In this document: positions 12,061 through 22,951 of the stretch, piece after piece
Layout of the letters: each line of letters starts with the position of its first letter
Numbering within the stretch: position 1 is the first letter of the stretch
Source: Phragmites australis
Lineage: Eukaryota > Streptophyta > Magnoliopsida > Poales > Poaceae
Assembly (NCBI RefSeq): GCF_958298935.1
Contig: NC_084930.1
Span: forward strand, 20,372,001-20,436,000
Direction of reading: 5' to 3'
DNA: 64,000 nt
Made by a program: the position numbers and the translations under genes
Notes under the pieces: model-generated
Database searches by the model: none
Seen by the model: only the letters and a program-made list of their open reading frames with translations
What the model was told of the DNA's origin: nothing

Positions 12061-13317
12061 CTCCATCCGTAGCATGGAAACATGTCATTTCTATAAACTA
12101 CTCCCGTCTATATATTTGTTCCATTGACAGTTTAGTGCAGGTAGCACGTGAAGGCACTGCTCGCTAGTCAGTAGTCGTACTTGAACATGTAAACCTTGGT
12201 TTTGCAGCAAACGTAATTAGTTACCTTTAGACGCAACGACGTTGCCGGTTATCTCGCCTCTTGATGCTGCAGAAGGTGGTGGCCTGACAATCGAATCTGA
12301 ATATATAATGACAGGCCACATGGCATGTTAATGCCAATCGAGGAAGAGAATTACATGAAACTTCTATAAGACAATTAATTTAATACAGTTGTTTCTTTCA
12401 ATTCCAGATCTTTGCTTTACCTTCTGCAGCTTCTGACTTCGCTACGTCCAAACCTTGAATGGAGGGGTGAATTGCATCATTATATCAAACTTTTGACTAC
12501 ATAAAATGTCAGATGCCGAAGTGTTGAGTATACAAACATAGCTCACCTAAGGATGAAACCTTGTGAACCATTTCGTCTGCGACTTTGGTAAATCTGGTCT
12601 CACTAACTGGCAAAAGAGGAAGATATATATCGTTAGTTCGTTACTACCTACGAGATGGTGTGATATCCTGTATATCTATTGTTCTATACAACAACAACAA
12701 CAACAACAAGAGCTACCAACAAAAAAGATATAAAATAAGTACTACGGTTATGATAAATGTAAAACTAAGCATCCCCCTTATGTTATCATCATATTTTTGC
12801 TTTGTAGTGTCTGAAAACCATTGCCAGACAAATAACTAAATTGGTGTGCTCTTTCCCAAAAGTAATTTCCCTGATAAAACCTTTTCAATTTTTGTGTTTT
12901 CAGAACCTTGCATTACAATTTTTAAACATCAGCTCAAATCTGGGTTTCCGTAAAACTTTCAGTTCTTCAATTCATGTTCATTAAGGGCTCATGCTTAAAT
13001 AAATCTTGAAAGCGCAAAGGCATGTTTGATTCGTAGCTCCCATGTGTATTCTAGAATAAAAAGAAAGAAAGAGTGCACAAAAAGAAAAAAAGACAATGAT
13101 GAGACAAGAGACTATAACGGGGATTAACTCATATAAGAGGAAGCAAATTAAAAGTGATCATGGAAGTGATGCTTGTCCAGCGATGAAATGGTGACTTACA
13201 GCGAGCAACCTGTGGCAGGAAATCGATCTTGAGCACAACGAGAACAAGAAGGGGCAGCATGAGCCACAGTGCCGCCGCTCTGCTGCCATACTTCCTACAC
13301 TCGAGCCTCCCCTTCAT
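1471..13317 (-). CDS. GT61 glycosyltransferase (xylan arabinosyl/xylosyltransferase type), four exons
   Basis: I joined four exons from splice sites and phase: 13317-13200, 12453-12421, 12296-12225 and 2654-1471. They total 1407 nt, giving 468 residues plus stop, with no phase conflict. GT61 enzymes are type II Golgi membrane proteins that, in grasses, add arabinose or xylose to xylan. Here residues 1-12 are a short basic tail, about 13-34 a membrane anchor (LPLLVLVVLKIDFL), about 40-80 a variable stem, and the rest the catalytic domain. The family hallmark VGVHGAGLTN lies near residue 353. The length is close to that of grass family members. The start is the ATG at 13317 just before the anchor; an in-frame upstream ATG at 13383 would add 22 residues. 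The exact acceptor sugar cannot be told from sequence. The 9.57 kb intron 3 is the oddity. Confidence 0.88.
3357..3545. mobile_element. Stowaway-like MITE fragment
   Basis: The sequence begins TACTATCTCCGTTTAGAAAT, a variant of the grass Stowaway terminus (TACTCCCTCCGT...). It continues into the AT-rich interior usual for these elements. The opposite terminus is not clear, so it is probably truncated near 3545. Confidence 0.5.
3535..3716. repeat. Unclassified grass repeat (ACTCC.TGAACTAT type)
   Basis: The motif TTTTACTCC...GAACTAT...CCCCCTAAACTATTAAAT...CCCTGAGCTAT occurs in loosely repeated form. It resembles short non-autonomous DNA elements common near grass genes. It has no coding potential, and the class is uncertain. 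Confidence 0.35.
3718..3766. repeat. (AT)n microsatellite
   Basis: About 24 uninterrupted AT units lie in GT61 intron 3. The following sequence, 3776-4164, is GC-richer and includes a G run at about 3800. It has no supported gene. Confidence 0.95.
4165..4583 (-). mobile_element. LTR fragment shared with the LTR at 47588-48531
   Basis: From GTCACTTCCTTGCAGGCAAAG through repeated GGCTTCAGGAGG-like blocks to the terminal CCCCAACA, this matches 48090-48531 closely in the same orientation. The left half of the LTR is missing, with homology starting abruptly at 4165. It is therefore a truncated LTR lying in GT61 intron 3. Confidence 0.75.
4600..4990 (+). pseudogene. Acidic-tail transposon gene fragment
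   Basis: The plus strand encodes a repeated acidic segment (GGDSDTNDNEDDEE, then further D/E blocks). It ends at a stop near 4785, after a frame change at about 4730. Such Asp/Glu-rich tails occur at the ends of plant CACTA-type proteins, which fits the neighbouring CACTA sequence. The rest, to 4990, looks like 3' UTR. Assignment is by context and composition only. Confidence 0.4.
5025..5260 (+). repeat. CACTA subterminal repeat block with TATA box
   Basis: Motifs such as TTAGTGACAGGTG, CACCCATCACTAAT and ATTAGTGACAGG alternate in both orientations, the same family as the long array at 11290-11965. The first 65 bases resemble 11247-11305 in direct orientation. A TATA box, TTTATAAATA, lies at 5251-5260 and would serve the CACTA gene that follows. 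Confidence 0.7.
5304..5508 (+). pseudogene. Proline/serine-rich first exon of CACTA gene
   Basis: The exon starts at ATG 5304, 44 bp after the TATA box. It encodes a Pro/Ser-rich segment (PPIPPSPSRPRGH, then DYPDDEEP) typical of leader exons of grass CACTA-associated genes. Downstream to about 6750 the sequence is AT-rich and intron-like, with no convincing coding frame. I see no second recognisable exon before the insertion at 6800. Confidence 0.45.
6800..8069 (+). mobile_element. Solo LTR (1270 bp) with 5 bp TSD CTCCC
   Basis: The element starts TGTCGGTGAC and ends CACCGACA, with TG/CA ends inside an 8 bp inverted repeat. It is flanked by CTCCC at 6795-6799 and again at 8070-8074. A promoter-like GATAAAAGGGG lies near 7627, giving plus orientation. 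No internal retroelement sequence exists between the TSDs, so unequal LTR recombination is the likely origin. It sits inside the CACTA-associated reading frame. Confidence 0.92.
8070..11272 (+). pseudogene. CACTA-associated Ulp1-like protease gene, decayed
   Basis: Segments in order are the N-terminal domain common in grass CACTA proteins (8187-8560; KALQMLQKLTG, then KYPYI.REDWEAFV), the hallmark GNPEHPGRVRG (about 8860-8890), a basic KKK-rich linker (9540-9700), and a domain with LLLPEDPLRR and LHNYC (9750-9990). The C48/Ulp1-like catalytic region has SHWILLVI and YLDL at about 10230-10285, then QQPPGNSYGFYIVC at about 10611-10655. The last exon seems to end at TAG 11270-11272. Ulp1 proteases cut SUMO-like conjugates; the role in CACTA elements is not established. 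Several stops, and a Tyr where the catalytic Cys is expected, mark it as dead. Confidence 0.72.
9347..9371 (+). repeat. Poly-C run
   Basis: About 20 C residues in a row, broken once near the start, lie between two coding-like blocks of the CACTA-associated pseudogene. The run could be polymorphic or a sequencing difficulty. Confidence 0.85.
11290..11965. repeat. CACTA right subterminal repeat array
   Basis: TTAGTGACAGGTG / CACCCGTCACTAATGA-type units of roughly 10-20 bp recur in both orientations about twenty times. They end at the terminal CACTACGTC. In CACTA elements such arrays bind the transposase. Confidence 0.82.
11985..12070. repeat. (AT)n tract between two MITE-like ends
   Basis: ACGGAAGGAGTA precedes and TACTCCATCCGT follows an AT run at about 11999-12059. 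The flanks form an imperfect inverted repeat matching Stowaway ends that point outward. It could be two abutting elements or one with an expanded AT core. Confidence 0.6.
12225..13317 (-). CDS. GT61 exons 1-3: membrane anchor and stem
   Basis: Exon 1 (13317-13200) encodes the cytoplasmic tail and transmembrane helix and ends at donor GTAAGT, leaving one base of a codon. Exon 2 (12453-12421, 33 nt) and exon 3 (12296-12225, 72 nt) both start with two bases and end with one base of a codon, so all junctions fit. Exon 3 is preceded by TATTCAG and followed by GTAACT. Exon 2 is preceded by TTCAAG and followed by GTAAAG. The stem is rich in Ser, Ala and Pro and low in conservation, as is usual. Very short exons are easy to misplace, so exon 2 is the least certain. 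Confidence 0.72.
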
Positions 13318-14266
13318 GTCACACAAGCTAGGTAGAAACAAGACCTCTCCAACGTTCCTAAGCCTTAACTGGACGGTGAACACTATAACTAAAAAGGTTC
13401 CTCGCAGCTAGCTAGGCCACCCAGCAAACGAGCAGCAACGCGTCATTAGGTGTTATGTCCTATTTGATCTTATATGCGAAGCATGCCATTTTCTATTCAT
13501 CTGCGCTTTGGAACGCGAACTAAGTCGTCTGTGGGTTGACTTGGATGCAGCATTAAATCCAATGCACATGTACGCTGATGGAATCGGAGTATTATAGAAG
13601 GGAGAGCTCATTGTAAAGAAAATACTGCCACTAGTTATTCTTATATAGTTGCAGTGATTTAGATTGCAGAACCATCAAGCTAGCACCGACAATGGCTAGA
13701 TGCAGGCATGCCATAGTGATTTAGAGTGCATCTATCGGAATTGATCTATGTGTCGTAAAATATGCAATTAGAGGGGGTGAGTGATTGCAGAAGCCAAATT
13801 AAAATTTTAATTCACCCTCAACAAATATTTAATTTAATCTTGAAATCAATTTGGGATAGAATGCTATCACATCAATAAAAATGATATACAGAAGAATCCG
13901 ATGGTCCAATTACCCTCAAATTTTAACAGTATAAACTAAAAAAAGATATAAAACTTTTACAATAAGAATTAAGTCAATCTGGTCTACGGATCAAGAGTTA
14001 TGAATTTTACAAGCATACTATAATAGATGGTGATGAAAATAAATTAAACCCTAAAATTGGGATTATGCAACAATTATGAAAATTCAACCAACTAAACTTT
14101 TCAGAATTTTACCTTATTGCTCTAGGATGATTTTGGATGGATTAAACCAAGACAAATCATGTTGACCAAAAGATCCATAAAAATCAACAATGATCGATGA
14201 AACGAAAAGCATGGAGAAGGAACGGAATTACCAACTCATTAACTTATCAAAATTGATCTTCATTAT
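13318..14266. promoter_or_regulatory. GT61 upstream region
   Basis: This stretch lies 5' of the minus-strand GT61 gene. A possible TATA box, CATATAAG on the minus strand, is at 13476-13469, about 155 bp before the chosen start codon. That would allow a 5' UTR of roughly 120 nt. Beyond about 13730 the sequence is AT-rich, without recognisable genes or repeats. Confidence 0.35.
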
Positions 14267-15225
14267 ATGGATGAGTTCACAATATATATCTCCAAAGTAT
14301 CCCTACAAGATTTCCACAAAATCCTAACCTTAGATCCTTTTTTTTTCTTAAAAGAAAAGGCTCTCTCTGTTTCCTCTCTATGTTCCTCTGTTTCTGTTCC
14401 TCGGCTTTACTCACCAACAAATGCTGAAAAAAGAAATTATATATATATATATATATGTATCAATATTTGCAAGATTGAATGCTCGTTTCAAGAAATGACA
14501 CGAATAGGCTACCGTCACCTGTTCAACTGGCATGACTTGAATGGGCGAGACATTGTGGGGCCCGACAGTCATAACATATTAACAGGCGAGTTCTTCATTG
14601 CTGCAATGTCCATGGGCCCACCCAAAAGGTCTCCCCGAAAAGTGAGCGAGATCTTTAAGGTATATAATTCAGCCGGGGTGGCCCTGCCGATGTCAACACC
14701 CCCATTTGCTTCGAACTCAGCCGAGAGAGGGAGGAGAGGAGAAAATTTGCGGTGAAGCCCTGTCGAATTAAAGAGGTATGCTTTTTTCTCTATTTTTTTA
14801 CAAACCCAGTAGGATAGCTACTAGTGCTAGGATGTAGGTTAGAGCTTAGATCTAGCATTTTTTTTTTACAAACCGGTAGGATAGTCACTAGACATAGGTT
14901 AGAATGTAGATCTAGGTTTAGAATTAGGGTTAGACATACTTTAGCAATTAGATTCTATTTGTACGTATATTTTAGTAATTAGATGTAGTATTTAGACATA
15001 GGCTAGGTATTAGATGTAGCATTTAGACATAGTGTAGCCAAAACTGAGGTAGTAAATGTAGTATTTAAAGGTGTTTGATGTAGCGACCTATGTCTATGTT
15101 TTGTTGCAGTATAGATTGCATGTTGGGCCATGTATGTAATGAATTTTGCATTATTGTAGATGTTGTTTTCATAATTTTTTATATTCTGTCACAATAATGT
15201 TAAGGTTTTTATCGACGGTTTCCAG
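14267..15225. other. AT-rich region ahead of the MULE gene
   Basis: It contains a short AT microsatellite (about 14432-14458), a GC-richer block at 14520-14760, and a loosely duplicated ACAAACC.GTAGGATAG.TACTAG stretch near 14800-14900. No coding region is supported. It probably holds the MULE promoter and end, but terminal repeats were not identified. Confidence 0.4.
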
Positions 15226-15905
15226 GTATGTCTGACAAGTGGCAGTTTAGGATTTTTATGGTGATTGTGAAATATTATGTGGTCCAGAAGGGGTAGTACT
15301 GTTCGTATTTTGTCAATGGACAAGGGTATCTCAAGACCTCTGCACAGAAGTGTTGGATACTTGTACCCCTGGTTGATGCATGATTTTAAAATAGATCCCG
15401 AGGTTCAAGAGATGACCATTAGCATTGTGGGTCACCGTTTGAGAGATGGTGTGTACTGGAAGGTGTACCCGCTCAGGAAAAATGAAGTGTGGAAAAGGTA
15501 CCTGCAGGATGTTGTGCACAGAGGTTGGCCTCCTATATTGCTTTAGGAGGTACTTGGAGAGATGCAGGGTGGTGGTACATGGAGGAGGAGGGCGATGAGG
15601 AAGAGTATGATGAGGATGTCAATCCGGATGGTACATATTCATCGGATTATCCGAGTGAACTGACCGATGAGGCAGACGATGTGGAATGAATCCATCCTCT
15701 AATTGAATATATGGAGCAGGATGATCTTGAGGCTGAAGAATCTCCAGAGTATGACATCTCGGATGATGAGGATGATGCTCCTATTCCCGTGGACTAGAAC
15801 AACCCCAACTTTAACAACCTTGTGGTCAATGAGGGGGAATCAGGTGCCCTGAGAGTATACGTAGAATGAGGTCACCTAGGGTGCTATGTATCCTACTAGT
15901 CAAGC

Positions 15906-16823
15906 TGATGAGGACATCACTCCCTCGGATACATACAATGATCCTCCATTGAACTTTCAAGGTCCAATCACAAGAGCTCGCGCACGACAATTAAATTTAG
16001 AGGTGAGCTCGTTCCTAAGCAACTCTTTATATAATTTTGAGAATAGATTACTACCTAATGATTATGTGTTGGTTAGGAATCATGGAGAGGACAAGGAGAC
16101 ACATAGAGGAAGGCTTGGAGACGTGGAGGAGCAGCTAGGACGTCCAACAACAGCAGGAGGTCCAGTCCAACTCGAGTCCGAATCAGCCTCGACCTCCAGG
16201 ACCAGCGAGCAGTAAAACGGACGTCCAGGACGCATCCGGACTCCGTTTTTGACGATTCACATATGGTTGGAAAGATAATTTCATAAGGAAACCAATGGCG
16301 TTGGTTTGAGGTCCGAATTCCTTCTGAGTCAACGGGAAACGTCGAAACAAGTCAGCGTCCAGAATCTGTCCTGGTGCTGCGTCACCGTTTTTGGTCCGTT
16401 GGGCCATGTATCGTGTTGGAGTCCATTAGGGACACGTCCAGGGGTCCTTGGCCGACCCTAATCCTTTATATACAGTAGCCGCCGCCCTAATTAGGGTTGG
16501 GTTTTGCTTAGATTATTCTGTCAAGAACAGTTTCGCCGTTTCGTCGGTTTGTGAGACCCCAACTCGTGAGATTAATCATTCATCTGCAATTTGGTTGCAT
16601 TCTTCCTTGTTCTTGCTTGTGTTCTTCGATTCGCAGGCAAGGATTTTAGCCTTCTTGGCGAGGTCAACCGTGCAACGCCGGTTGATAACCAGAGGAGACG
16701 TGGTGCTGCGATTGCGGGGTTTCGGATCGTGTTGTTCGGAAGCCGGATCGACTTGTGTCTCGTTTCCACCAAATCGAGAGTTACCAGAACCTTTCGGAAG
16801 ATCGGGAACCCTTGTTCATATTA
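15906..16823 (+). repeat. 5' LTR of the CRM-like element
   Basis: It is 918 bp, begins TGATGAGG and ends TTCATATTA. The end is TA rather than the usual CA. A TATA-like TTTATATAC lies at 16465-16473, placing the transcript start near 16500. The first part repeats the coding tail of the polyprotein. Confidence 0.93.
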
Positions 16824-16825
16824 AG

Positions 16826-16838
16826 TGGTATTCAGAGC
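16826..16838 (+). other. tRNA-Met-type primer-binding site
   Basis: TGGTATTCAGAGC starts two bases after the 5' LTR. It matches the usual initiator-Met site TGGTATCAGAGC apart from one inserted T. Confidence 0.8.
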
Positions 16839-17971
16839 TTCAGGTATACCGTCAGGTTCATATCTACCCTTAGTTTCGAGTGTTTTCGCCTTCGTTCCAT
16901 AGTCCACTGCCATATCGTTTTTTTTTTCCTGTCCTACAACCCTTCCGCGCCTTTAGCTTTTGCATATTTCAGTTTCAGAGTTCGTCGTGTTGAGTTTGTA
17001 TCCTGGTCAAGGTCTTGTTGCTGGTTAGGTCGTGTTAGAGTCCAGTTCGTGTGTTTTCCCCCACCGTTTCCATGAAACCCTAGCCTCCGTCGCATATTTT
17101 CCCCACTTTCTTCCCGTTTTGTCCTCTAATTCGGAGTCGTTTCTCAAATCGGGCATAACTTTCGCATACGAACTCCGTTTTCAGAAAAGTCATAGAGTTT
17201 TTCGCATCGAAACAGCGTTTCGGATCCGTTCGTCCCCCGCTTTGCCGGGTTCGGCGAAATCAGAATTCCCAAATTCGCCCCCGAAGTTTGAGTTTTCAAT
17301 TTCCAAATATTTTTCTCATTTTACGGCTGAACTTCAGAAAATTCTACAGGCCACGTCTTTCACTTGTTTAAGCTCAAATTTTCTGTGGTTCCCTCTTGTG
17401 TGCTCCTAAGTGAAAAACAAATATCAAAAAAATAAAAAGAAAAAGTCGAATTTTCCCAAAAAAACAACGACAGCCCAAAAAAATAGAAAAAAGAGAGGGG
17501 CAAAAGAGGAACAATATCTAGAGGAGCACATAGAGAAGGGCAAAGTGAGCTGTGTTAGCGTGTGCTGTTTAGTTCTTTGTTTCTGTTGCTCTTGCTATCC
17601 ATCATACTTGTTTTTCCACCTTGTTTAACACACATACTTGGTACTTGCAACACTTTAGGCCAGCAACGAGAACAAGTACTTGGGACTATAATTCAGCATT
17701 ACTATCTGTTTCTGATTTGTGTTCCACATATACATATTTGTTCTCTTTGTGTGCCTTCCAAGCCCCACAGATTCTTCTGGACAGCACTGGTTTGCATCCC
17801 TGCAATCGCTCGCACGCCTTCCAGGTATCCTTTGCTTTGCTGGTAAGAACCCTGGTAAGAGCTTGGTAAGGTGTCTACCTTTGCTGATCTTGATTGAGAG
17901 GCACCACTCCACCTTTGTAGTACGATTATTAGGGATAACATTCACTGTTTGTTGTTGTGTTTGTTTCCACA
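16839..17971 (+). other. Long leader of the CRM-like element
   Basis: About 1.1 kb lies between the primer-binding site and gag. It includes an A-rich stretch at 17410-17490. No conserved protein is seen; short open frames here are probably chance. Confidence 0.6.
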
Positions 17972-20900
17972 ATGTCAGTTGAAGGAGATAAAACGCCAAA
18001 GGATTTCAAGGAGTGTGTCAGCCAAGAGCAGCTACAAGCTGTTGTAGACAATGCTCAGAAGGAGATGAGGGAGACAGTCATCAAGGCTGTCACTGAAGCG
18101 ATAATTGAGATGAAACTCGCAAACGCGGTTGAGCGGGTGGACAAACGGTTATCCGAGCTCACCGACAGGGTAAATGCTTTGGAAAACCGTCCTGTGCACA
18201 ACGAAGATGTGAATGGAAGCAACACCGGTGATGAGTTGTATGATGACGATGTTAATGTTGATCCAGCGGCGACATTGCAAAACAGATTACGGCGTCGTCT
18301 TCGCACTAACACCACAGGTATGGGTGGCGTTCCACATCACCACCACCATCGAGGTATGTATAATCGAGCTCCTGAAGATCCTTATGCTAAGGTTAAATTT
18401 ACTATACCTTCTTTTTCGGGACATTATGATGCTGAGGGATATCTTGATTGGGAGATGACAGTAGAGCAAAAATTTAGTGCCCATCAAGTACCTGAACAAC
18501 ATAGAGTTAGACAAGCCACTAGTGAGTTTAAAGATCTTGCTATTATTTGGTGGACTGGTTTAGCTGCAGATGGTGCCACACCTCGTACATGGGAAGAGCT
18601 TAAGGTTGCTATGCGTGATAGATTTGTTCCCCCATCTTATCATAGAGACTTGCGTAAGAAATTGATGCGCTTAGAACAGGGAGATAAATCTGTGCAGGAT
18701 TATTATAGTGAGCTTCAAAAGGGCTTGATGCGTTGTGGCATAGTAGAGGGAAACGAAGATTCTATTTGTCGATTTTATTCGGGTTTGAGACGTGAAATCC
18801 AGGATATTATTGATTATAAAGAATTTAACAATGTGAACCAGTTGTTTCAGTTTGCTATGCTTGCAGAGAAGGAGTTGCAGGGGCGTGAGCAGCAGGGCAA
18901 GTACAAGGCCAGCACCACATACACGCCGCGCACAGGACCATCATTTGGGCTGTCCAAACCATCCACTTACAGGGCTCCCTCACCAGCGAGCAAGCAACAA
19001 GCAGCTACGGCACCAAATCCTGTCACTACACGACCTTCGGGCTCAGGTAAAAATTCTGTTTTGCAGGGACCTTCCAAGAGTGCTTCCTCTGTTGCATCAA
19101 CGGGACGCACCTCTGGCATTCAATGCCGTCGCTGCCATGGATTCGGTCATGTGCAGAAGGATTGCCCAAGTCAGCGGGCATACATTGCAACGGAAGATGG
19201 GTACATCAGCGCCTCTGACATTGAAGAAGAAGAAGAACCAGTTGTTGAGGAGAGCAACGAAATCTTGGGCAGTGATGACACAGCGACCTATAGGAGCATC
19301 ATTGTGCAGCGGGCGCTCAGCACAAAGGTACAACAACCAGAGAAGCTGCAACGCCATAACTTGTTCCAGATTTTCTTCGTCATCCAAAATCGGCGAGCAC
19401 GTGTCATCATCGATGGAGGTAGTTGTAATAATTTGGTGAGTTCAGATTTGGTCAAGAAGCTTGGTTTGACCACACGCCAACACCCCCATCCATATAATCT
19501 TCAGTGGTTTAATGATGCTGGAAAAGCTAAGGTAACACAAACTTGCAGAGTTTCTTTTTCCATTGGTTCCTATGCTGATTATGTTGACTGTGATGTGGTA
19601 CCTATGGAAGCTTGCTCACTTTTATTGGGTCGACCTTGGGAATTTGATAATGATGCTATACACCATGGTAGAAGTAATACATATACTTTTATGCATAAAG
19701 GAAAGAAAATAACTTTGGTTCCTATGACCCCTGCTGAAATTGTACAAGCTGATAAAGAACGAGCTGCTAATTTGCGTGATACTAAATCTGAAAATCAGCA
19801 AGTTGCTAATTCTCTTTACCCACCTAAAAAGGATAAGTCTGCACCTAGTTCTAAGGTACAGGGCATAAAATTGAAGGGTGGTGTTATGCTTGCACTAAAA
19901 AGTGACCTTGCTGAAATTTCTAATAATGATATTTGCTACACCTTGGTTTGCAAACGAGTTTTGTATTCGCTTGATGATGTTATTAGTTCAATACCTCCTG
20001 CTGTCACTAACCTTTTGCAGGAGTATGAGGATGTTTTCCCAGCTGAGATACCCCCGGGACTGCCACCTATGAGAGGGATAGAGCATCAAATCGATTTGAT
20101 CCCGGGAGCAACATTGCCAAATCGTGCTGCGTATCGAGCCAATCCCGAGGAGACTAAGGAAATTCAGCGGCAAGTCCAAGAGCTTTTGGACCGCGGGTAT
20201 GTACGTGAGAGCCTTAGTCCTTGTGCTGTTCCTGTGATTTTGGTTCCTAAGAAAGATGGTACTTGGCGTATGTGTGTTGATTGTAGAGCCATCAATAACA
20301 TTACTATTCGATATCGCCATCCTATTCCTAGACTTGAAGATATGCTTGATGAGTTGTGTGGCTCTGTAATTTTTACAAAGATCGACTTGCGTAGTGGTTA
20401 CCACCAAATTAGAATGAAACTTGGAGATGAATGGAAAACAGCTTTCAAAACTAAATTCGGATTATATGAGTGGTTAGTAATGCCTTTTGGTTTAACTAAT
20501 GCACCTAGCACTTTCATGCGTTTGATGAATGAGGTTTTAAGAACTTTTATTGGACGATTTGTGGTGGTTTACTTTGATGACATATTGATTTATAGCAAGT
20601 CTTTGGATGAACATATGGATCACTTACGTGCTGTTTTTAATGCTTTACGTGATGCACGTTTATTTGGTAACCTTGAGAAGTGCATCTTTTGCACGGATCG
20701 AGTCTCTTTTCTTGGCTATGTTATTACTCCACAGGGAATTGAGGTGGATGAGATGAAAATTGAAGCCATAAAGAGTTGGCCGGTGCCCCAAAACATCAAA
20801 CAGGTGAGAAGTTTTCTTGGACTTGCAGGTTTTTATCGTCGTTTCGTGAAGGATTTCAGCGCCATTGCTGCCCCCTTACACGAGTTGACAAAGAAAGTTG

Positions 20901-22951
20901 TGGTGTTCCATTGGGGTAAGGCACAAGAGGAATCCTTTGACACTTTGAAGGACAAGCTTACGCACGCGCCATTGCTGCAACTTCCAAATTTTGGTAAGAC
21001 CTTTGAGCTAGAATGTGATGCTAGTGGAGTTGGCATTGGAGGTGTTTTGATGCAAGAAGGTAAGCCCGTTGCATACTTTAGCGAAAAATTGCATGGCCCT
21101 GTTCTTAATTACTCTACGTATGATAAGGAATTGTATGCACTTGTACGTTCTTTAGAGACGTGGCGTCATTATTTGTGGCCTAAAGAATTTGTTATACATT
21201 CAGATCATGAATCGCTTAAGTATCTTCGTTCTCAAAATAATCTGAATCGTAGACATGCTAAGTGGGTTGAATTTATTGAATCTTTTCCTTATGTTATCAA
21301 ACACAAGAAAGGGAAGGATAATATAATTGATGATGCTTTATCTAGACGATATGCTTTGTTGTCCCAACTTGATTATAGAATTTTTGGACTTGACTCAATA
21401 AAAGAACAATATGTGCTTGATCCTGATTTTAAAGATGTATTGCTGAACTGTAAAGAGGGACGTACATGGAACAAGTTTGTGATCAATGATGGATTTGTGT
21501 TTAGAGCTAACCGTCTATGCATTCCAGTTGGTTCCGTTCGTCTTTTGTTGTTGCAGGAAGCACATGGAGGAGGATTGATGGGACATTTTGGTGCTAAGAA
21601 GACGGAGGCTATGTTGGCCACACATTTCTTTTGGCCAAAGATGAGGAGAGATGTTGAGCGGTTCGTGGCACGCTGTACCACATGTCAAAAGGCTAAGTCT
21701 CGCTTGAATCCACATGGTTTGTATATGCCTCTTCCTGTTCCTTCTATTCCTTGGGCAGATATTTCGATGGACTTTGTTTTGGGATTGCCTAGGACTAAGA
21801 GAGGGAGGGATATCATTTTTGTTGTTGTGGATCGTTTTTCTAAGATGGCACATTTTATACCTTGTCATAAAAGTGATGATGCCGTTTATATTGCTGACCT
21901 CTTTTTCAAAGAGATTGTTCGCTTGCATGGTATGCCTTCTACTATTGTTTCAGATCGCGACGCTAAATTTTTGAGTCACTTTTGGCGCACTCTATGGAAT
22001 AAGTTGGGTACAAAACTATTGTTTTCTACTACTTGCCACCCACAAACTGATGGCCAAACGGAGGTAGTGAACCGCACTTTGGGTACCATGTTGAGAGCTA
22101 TTTTGAAGAAAAATTTGAAGATGTGGGAAGAATGTTTGCCCCACGTGGAGTTTGCTTATAATCGGGCAACACATTCTACCACCAAGGTAAGTCCTTTTCA
22201 GGTAGTGTATGGTTTTACCCCTCGCACTCCTATTGATCTTTTGCCTTTACCTACCACTGAAAGAACACATAGTGATGCTAGTGCACGTGCTGATTTTATT
22301 CGTAAGTTGCATGAAACAACTAAAATAAATATCGAAAAGATGAATGAAAAGTATAGAATTACTGGTAGTGAAGGTAGGAAAGAAGTCAAACTTGAACCAG
22401 GTGATTTAGTGTGGTTACATTTAAGAAAAGATAGGTTTCCAGAGCTGCGTAAGTCTAAATTAATGCCAAGAGCTGCTGGTCCTTATAAGATAATTGAGAA
22501 AATAAATGATAATGCATATAAACTTGAGTTGTCACCCGAGTTCGGGGTTAGTCCTTCTTTTAACATTGCAGATTTGAAACCTTACTTGGGAGCCGATGAT
22601 GAGCTTGAGTCGAGGACGACTCCAATTCAAGAGGGGGAGGATGATGAGGACATCACTCCCTCGGATACATACAATGATCCTCCATTGAACTTTCAAGATC
22701 CAATCACAAGAGCTCGCGCACGACAATTAAATTTAGAGGTGAGCTCGTTCCTAAGCAACTCTTTATATAATTTTGAGAATAGATTACTACCTAATGATTA
22801 TGTGTTGGTTAGGAATCATGGAGAGGACAAGGAGACACATAGAGGAAGGCTTGGAGACGTGGAGGAGCAGCTAGGACGTCCAACAACAGCAGGAGGTCCA
22901 GTCCAACTCGAGTCCGAATCAGCCTCGACCTCCAGGACCAGCGAGCAGTAA
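17972..22951 (+). CDS. Gag-Pol polyprotein of CRM-like gypsy element, intact
   Basis: One frame of 1659 residues from ATG 17972 (context ACAATGTC). An in-frame ATG at 17957 gives 1664, and the numbers here follow that longer frame. Domains in order are gag (about 140-315), a CCHC zinc knuckle (C390-C403), protease (DGGS at 486), reverse transcriptase (about 697-960, YFDD at 872-875), RNase H (first Asp 1021), and integrase. Integrase shows an H/C zinc region near 1202, then D1272, D1333 and E1369, which fits D,D35E, and a GPY/F motif near 1507. The last ~100 residues, with [18 protein letters not shown], are encoded inside the 3' LTR. No chromodomain was recognised. All catalytic motifs are present, so it could be autonomous. 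The RNase H/integrase linker has DDALSRR where ADALSRR is usual. Confidence 0.93.
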   Translation: MSVEGDKTPKDFKECVSQEQLQAVVDNAQKEMRETVIKAVTEAIIEMKLANAVERVDKRLSELTDRVNALENRPVHNEDVNGSNTGDELYDDDVNVDPAATLQNRLRRRLRTNTTGMGGVPHHHHHRGMYNRAPEDPYAKVKFTIPSFSGHYDAEGYLDWEMTVEQKFSAHQVPEQHRVRQATSEFKDLAIIWWTGLAADGATPRTWEELKVAMRDRFVPPSYHRDLRKKLMRLEQGDKSVQDYYSELQKGLMRCGIVEGNEDSICRFYSGLRREIQDIIDYKEFNNVNQLFQFAMLAEKELQGREQQGKYKASTTYTPRTGPSFGLSKPSTYRAPSPASKQQAATAPNPVTTRPSGSGKNSVLQGPSKSASSVASTGRTSGIQCRRCHGFGHVQKDCPSQRAYIATEDGYISASDIEEEEEPVVEESNEILGSDDTATYRSIIVQRALSTKVQQPEKLQRHNLFQIFFVIQNRRARVIIDGGSCNNLVSSDLVKKLGLTTRQHPHPYNLQWFNDAGKAKVTQTCRVSFSIGSYADYVDCDVVPMEACSLLLGRPWEFDNDAIHHGRSNTYTFMHKGKKITLVPMTPAEIVQADKERAANLRDTKSENQQVANSLYPPKKDKSAPSSKVQGIKLKGGVMLALKSDLAEISNNDICYTLVCKRVLYSLDDVISSIPPAVTNLLQEYEDVFPAEIPPGLPPMRGIEHQIDLIPGATLPNRAAYRANPEETKEIQRQVQELLDRGYVRESLSPCAVPVILVPKKDGTWRMCVDCRAINNITIRYRHPIPRLEDMLDELCGSVIFTKIDLRSGYHQIRMKLGDEWKTAFKTKFGLYEWLVMPFGLTNAPSTFMRLMNEVLRTFIGRFVVVYFDDILIYSKSLDEHMDHLRAVFNALRDARLFGNLEKCIFCTDRVSFLGYVITPQGIEVDEMKIEAIKSWPVPQNIKQVRSFLGLAGFYRRFVKDFSAIAAPLHELTKKVVVFHWGKAQEESFDTLKDKLTHAPLLQLPNFGKTFELECDASGVGIGGVLMQEGKPVAYFSEKLHGPVLNYSTYDKELYALVRSLETWRHYLWPKEFVIHSDHESLKYLRSQNNLNRRHAKWVEFIESFPYVIKHKKGKDNIIDDALSRRYALLSQLDYRIFGLDSIKEQYVLDPDFKDVLLNCKEGRTWNKFVINDGFVFRANRLCIPVGSVRLLLLQEAHGGGLMGHFGAKKTEAMLATHFFWPKMRRDVERFVARCTTCQKAKSRLNPHGLYMPLPVPSIPWADISMDFVLGLPRTKRGRDIIFVVVDRFSKMAHFIPCHKSDDAVYIADLFFKEIVRLHGMPSTIVSDRDAKFLSHFWRTLWNKLGTKLLFSTTCHPQTDGQTEVVNRTLGTMLRAILKKNLKMWEECLPHVEFAYNRATHSTTKVSPFQVVYGFTPRTPIDLLPLPTTERTHSDASARADFIRKLHETTKINIEKMNEKYRITGSEGRKEVKLEPGDLVWLHLRKDRFPELRKSKLMPRAAGPYKIIEKINDNAYKLELSPEFGVSPSFNIADLKPYLGADDELESRTTPIQEGEDDEDITPSDTYNDPPLNFQDPITRARARQLNLEVSSFLSNSLYNFENRLLPNDYVLVRNHGEDKETHRGRLGDVEEQLGRPTTAGGPVQLESESASTSRTSEQ
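22629..22641 (+). other. Polypurine tract, inside the coding frame
   Basis: AAGAGGGGGAGGA abuts the 3' LTR and would prime plus-strand DNA synthesis. It lies in the gag-pol frame, so these bases also encode protein. Confidence 0.85.

Larger units (their letters stand above)
2655..12224 (-). other. GT61 intron 3 (9.57 kb, transposon-filled)
   Basis: The intron is bounded by donor GTAACT (minus strand, ending at 12224) and acceptor TCATATGCAG (ending at 2655). It contains MITE pieces, an (AT)n tract, an LTR fragment, CACTA sequence and a solo LTR, each listed separately. The stretch 2655-3356 is AT-rich, with no coding potential and no recognised repeat. Confidence 0.8.

Noticed and set aside
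14267..14755. 162-residue plus-strand frame
   Set aside because: It crosses an AT microsatellite and a T run, with no domain and no splice logic.
15886..16215. 109-residue plus-strand frame
   Set aside because: It is the duplicate of the polyprotein tail carried by the 5' LTR, with no start context of its own.
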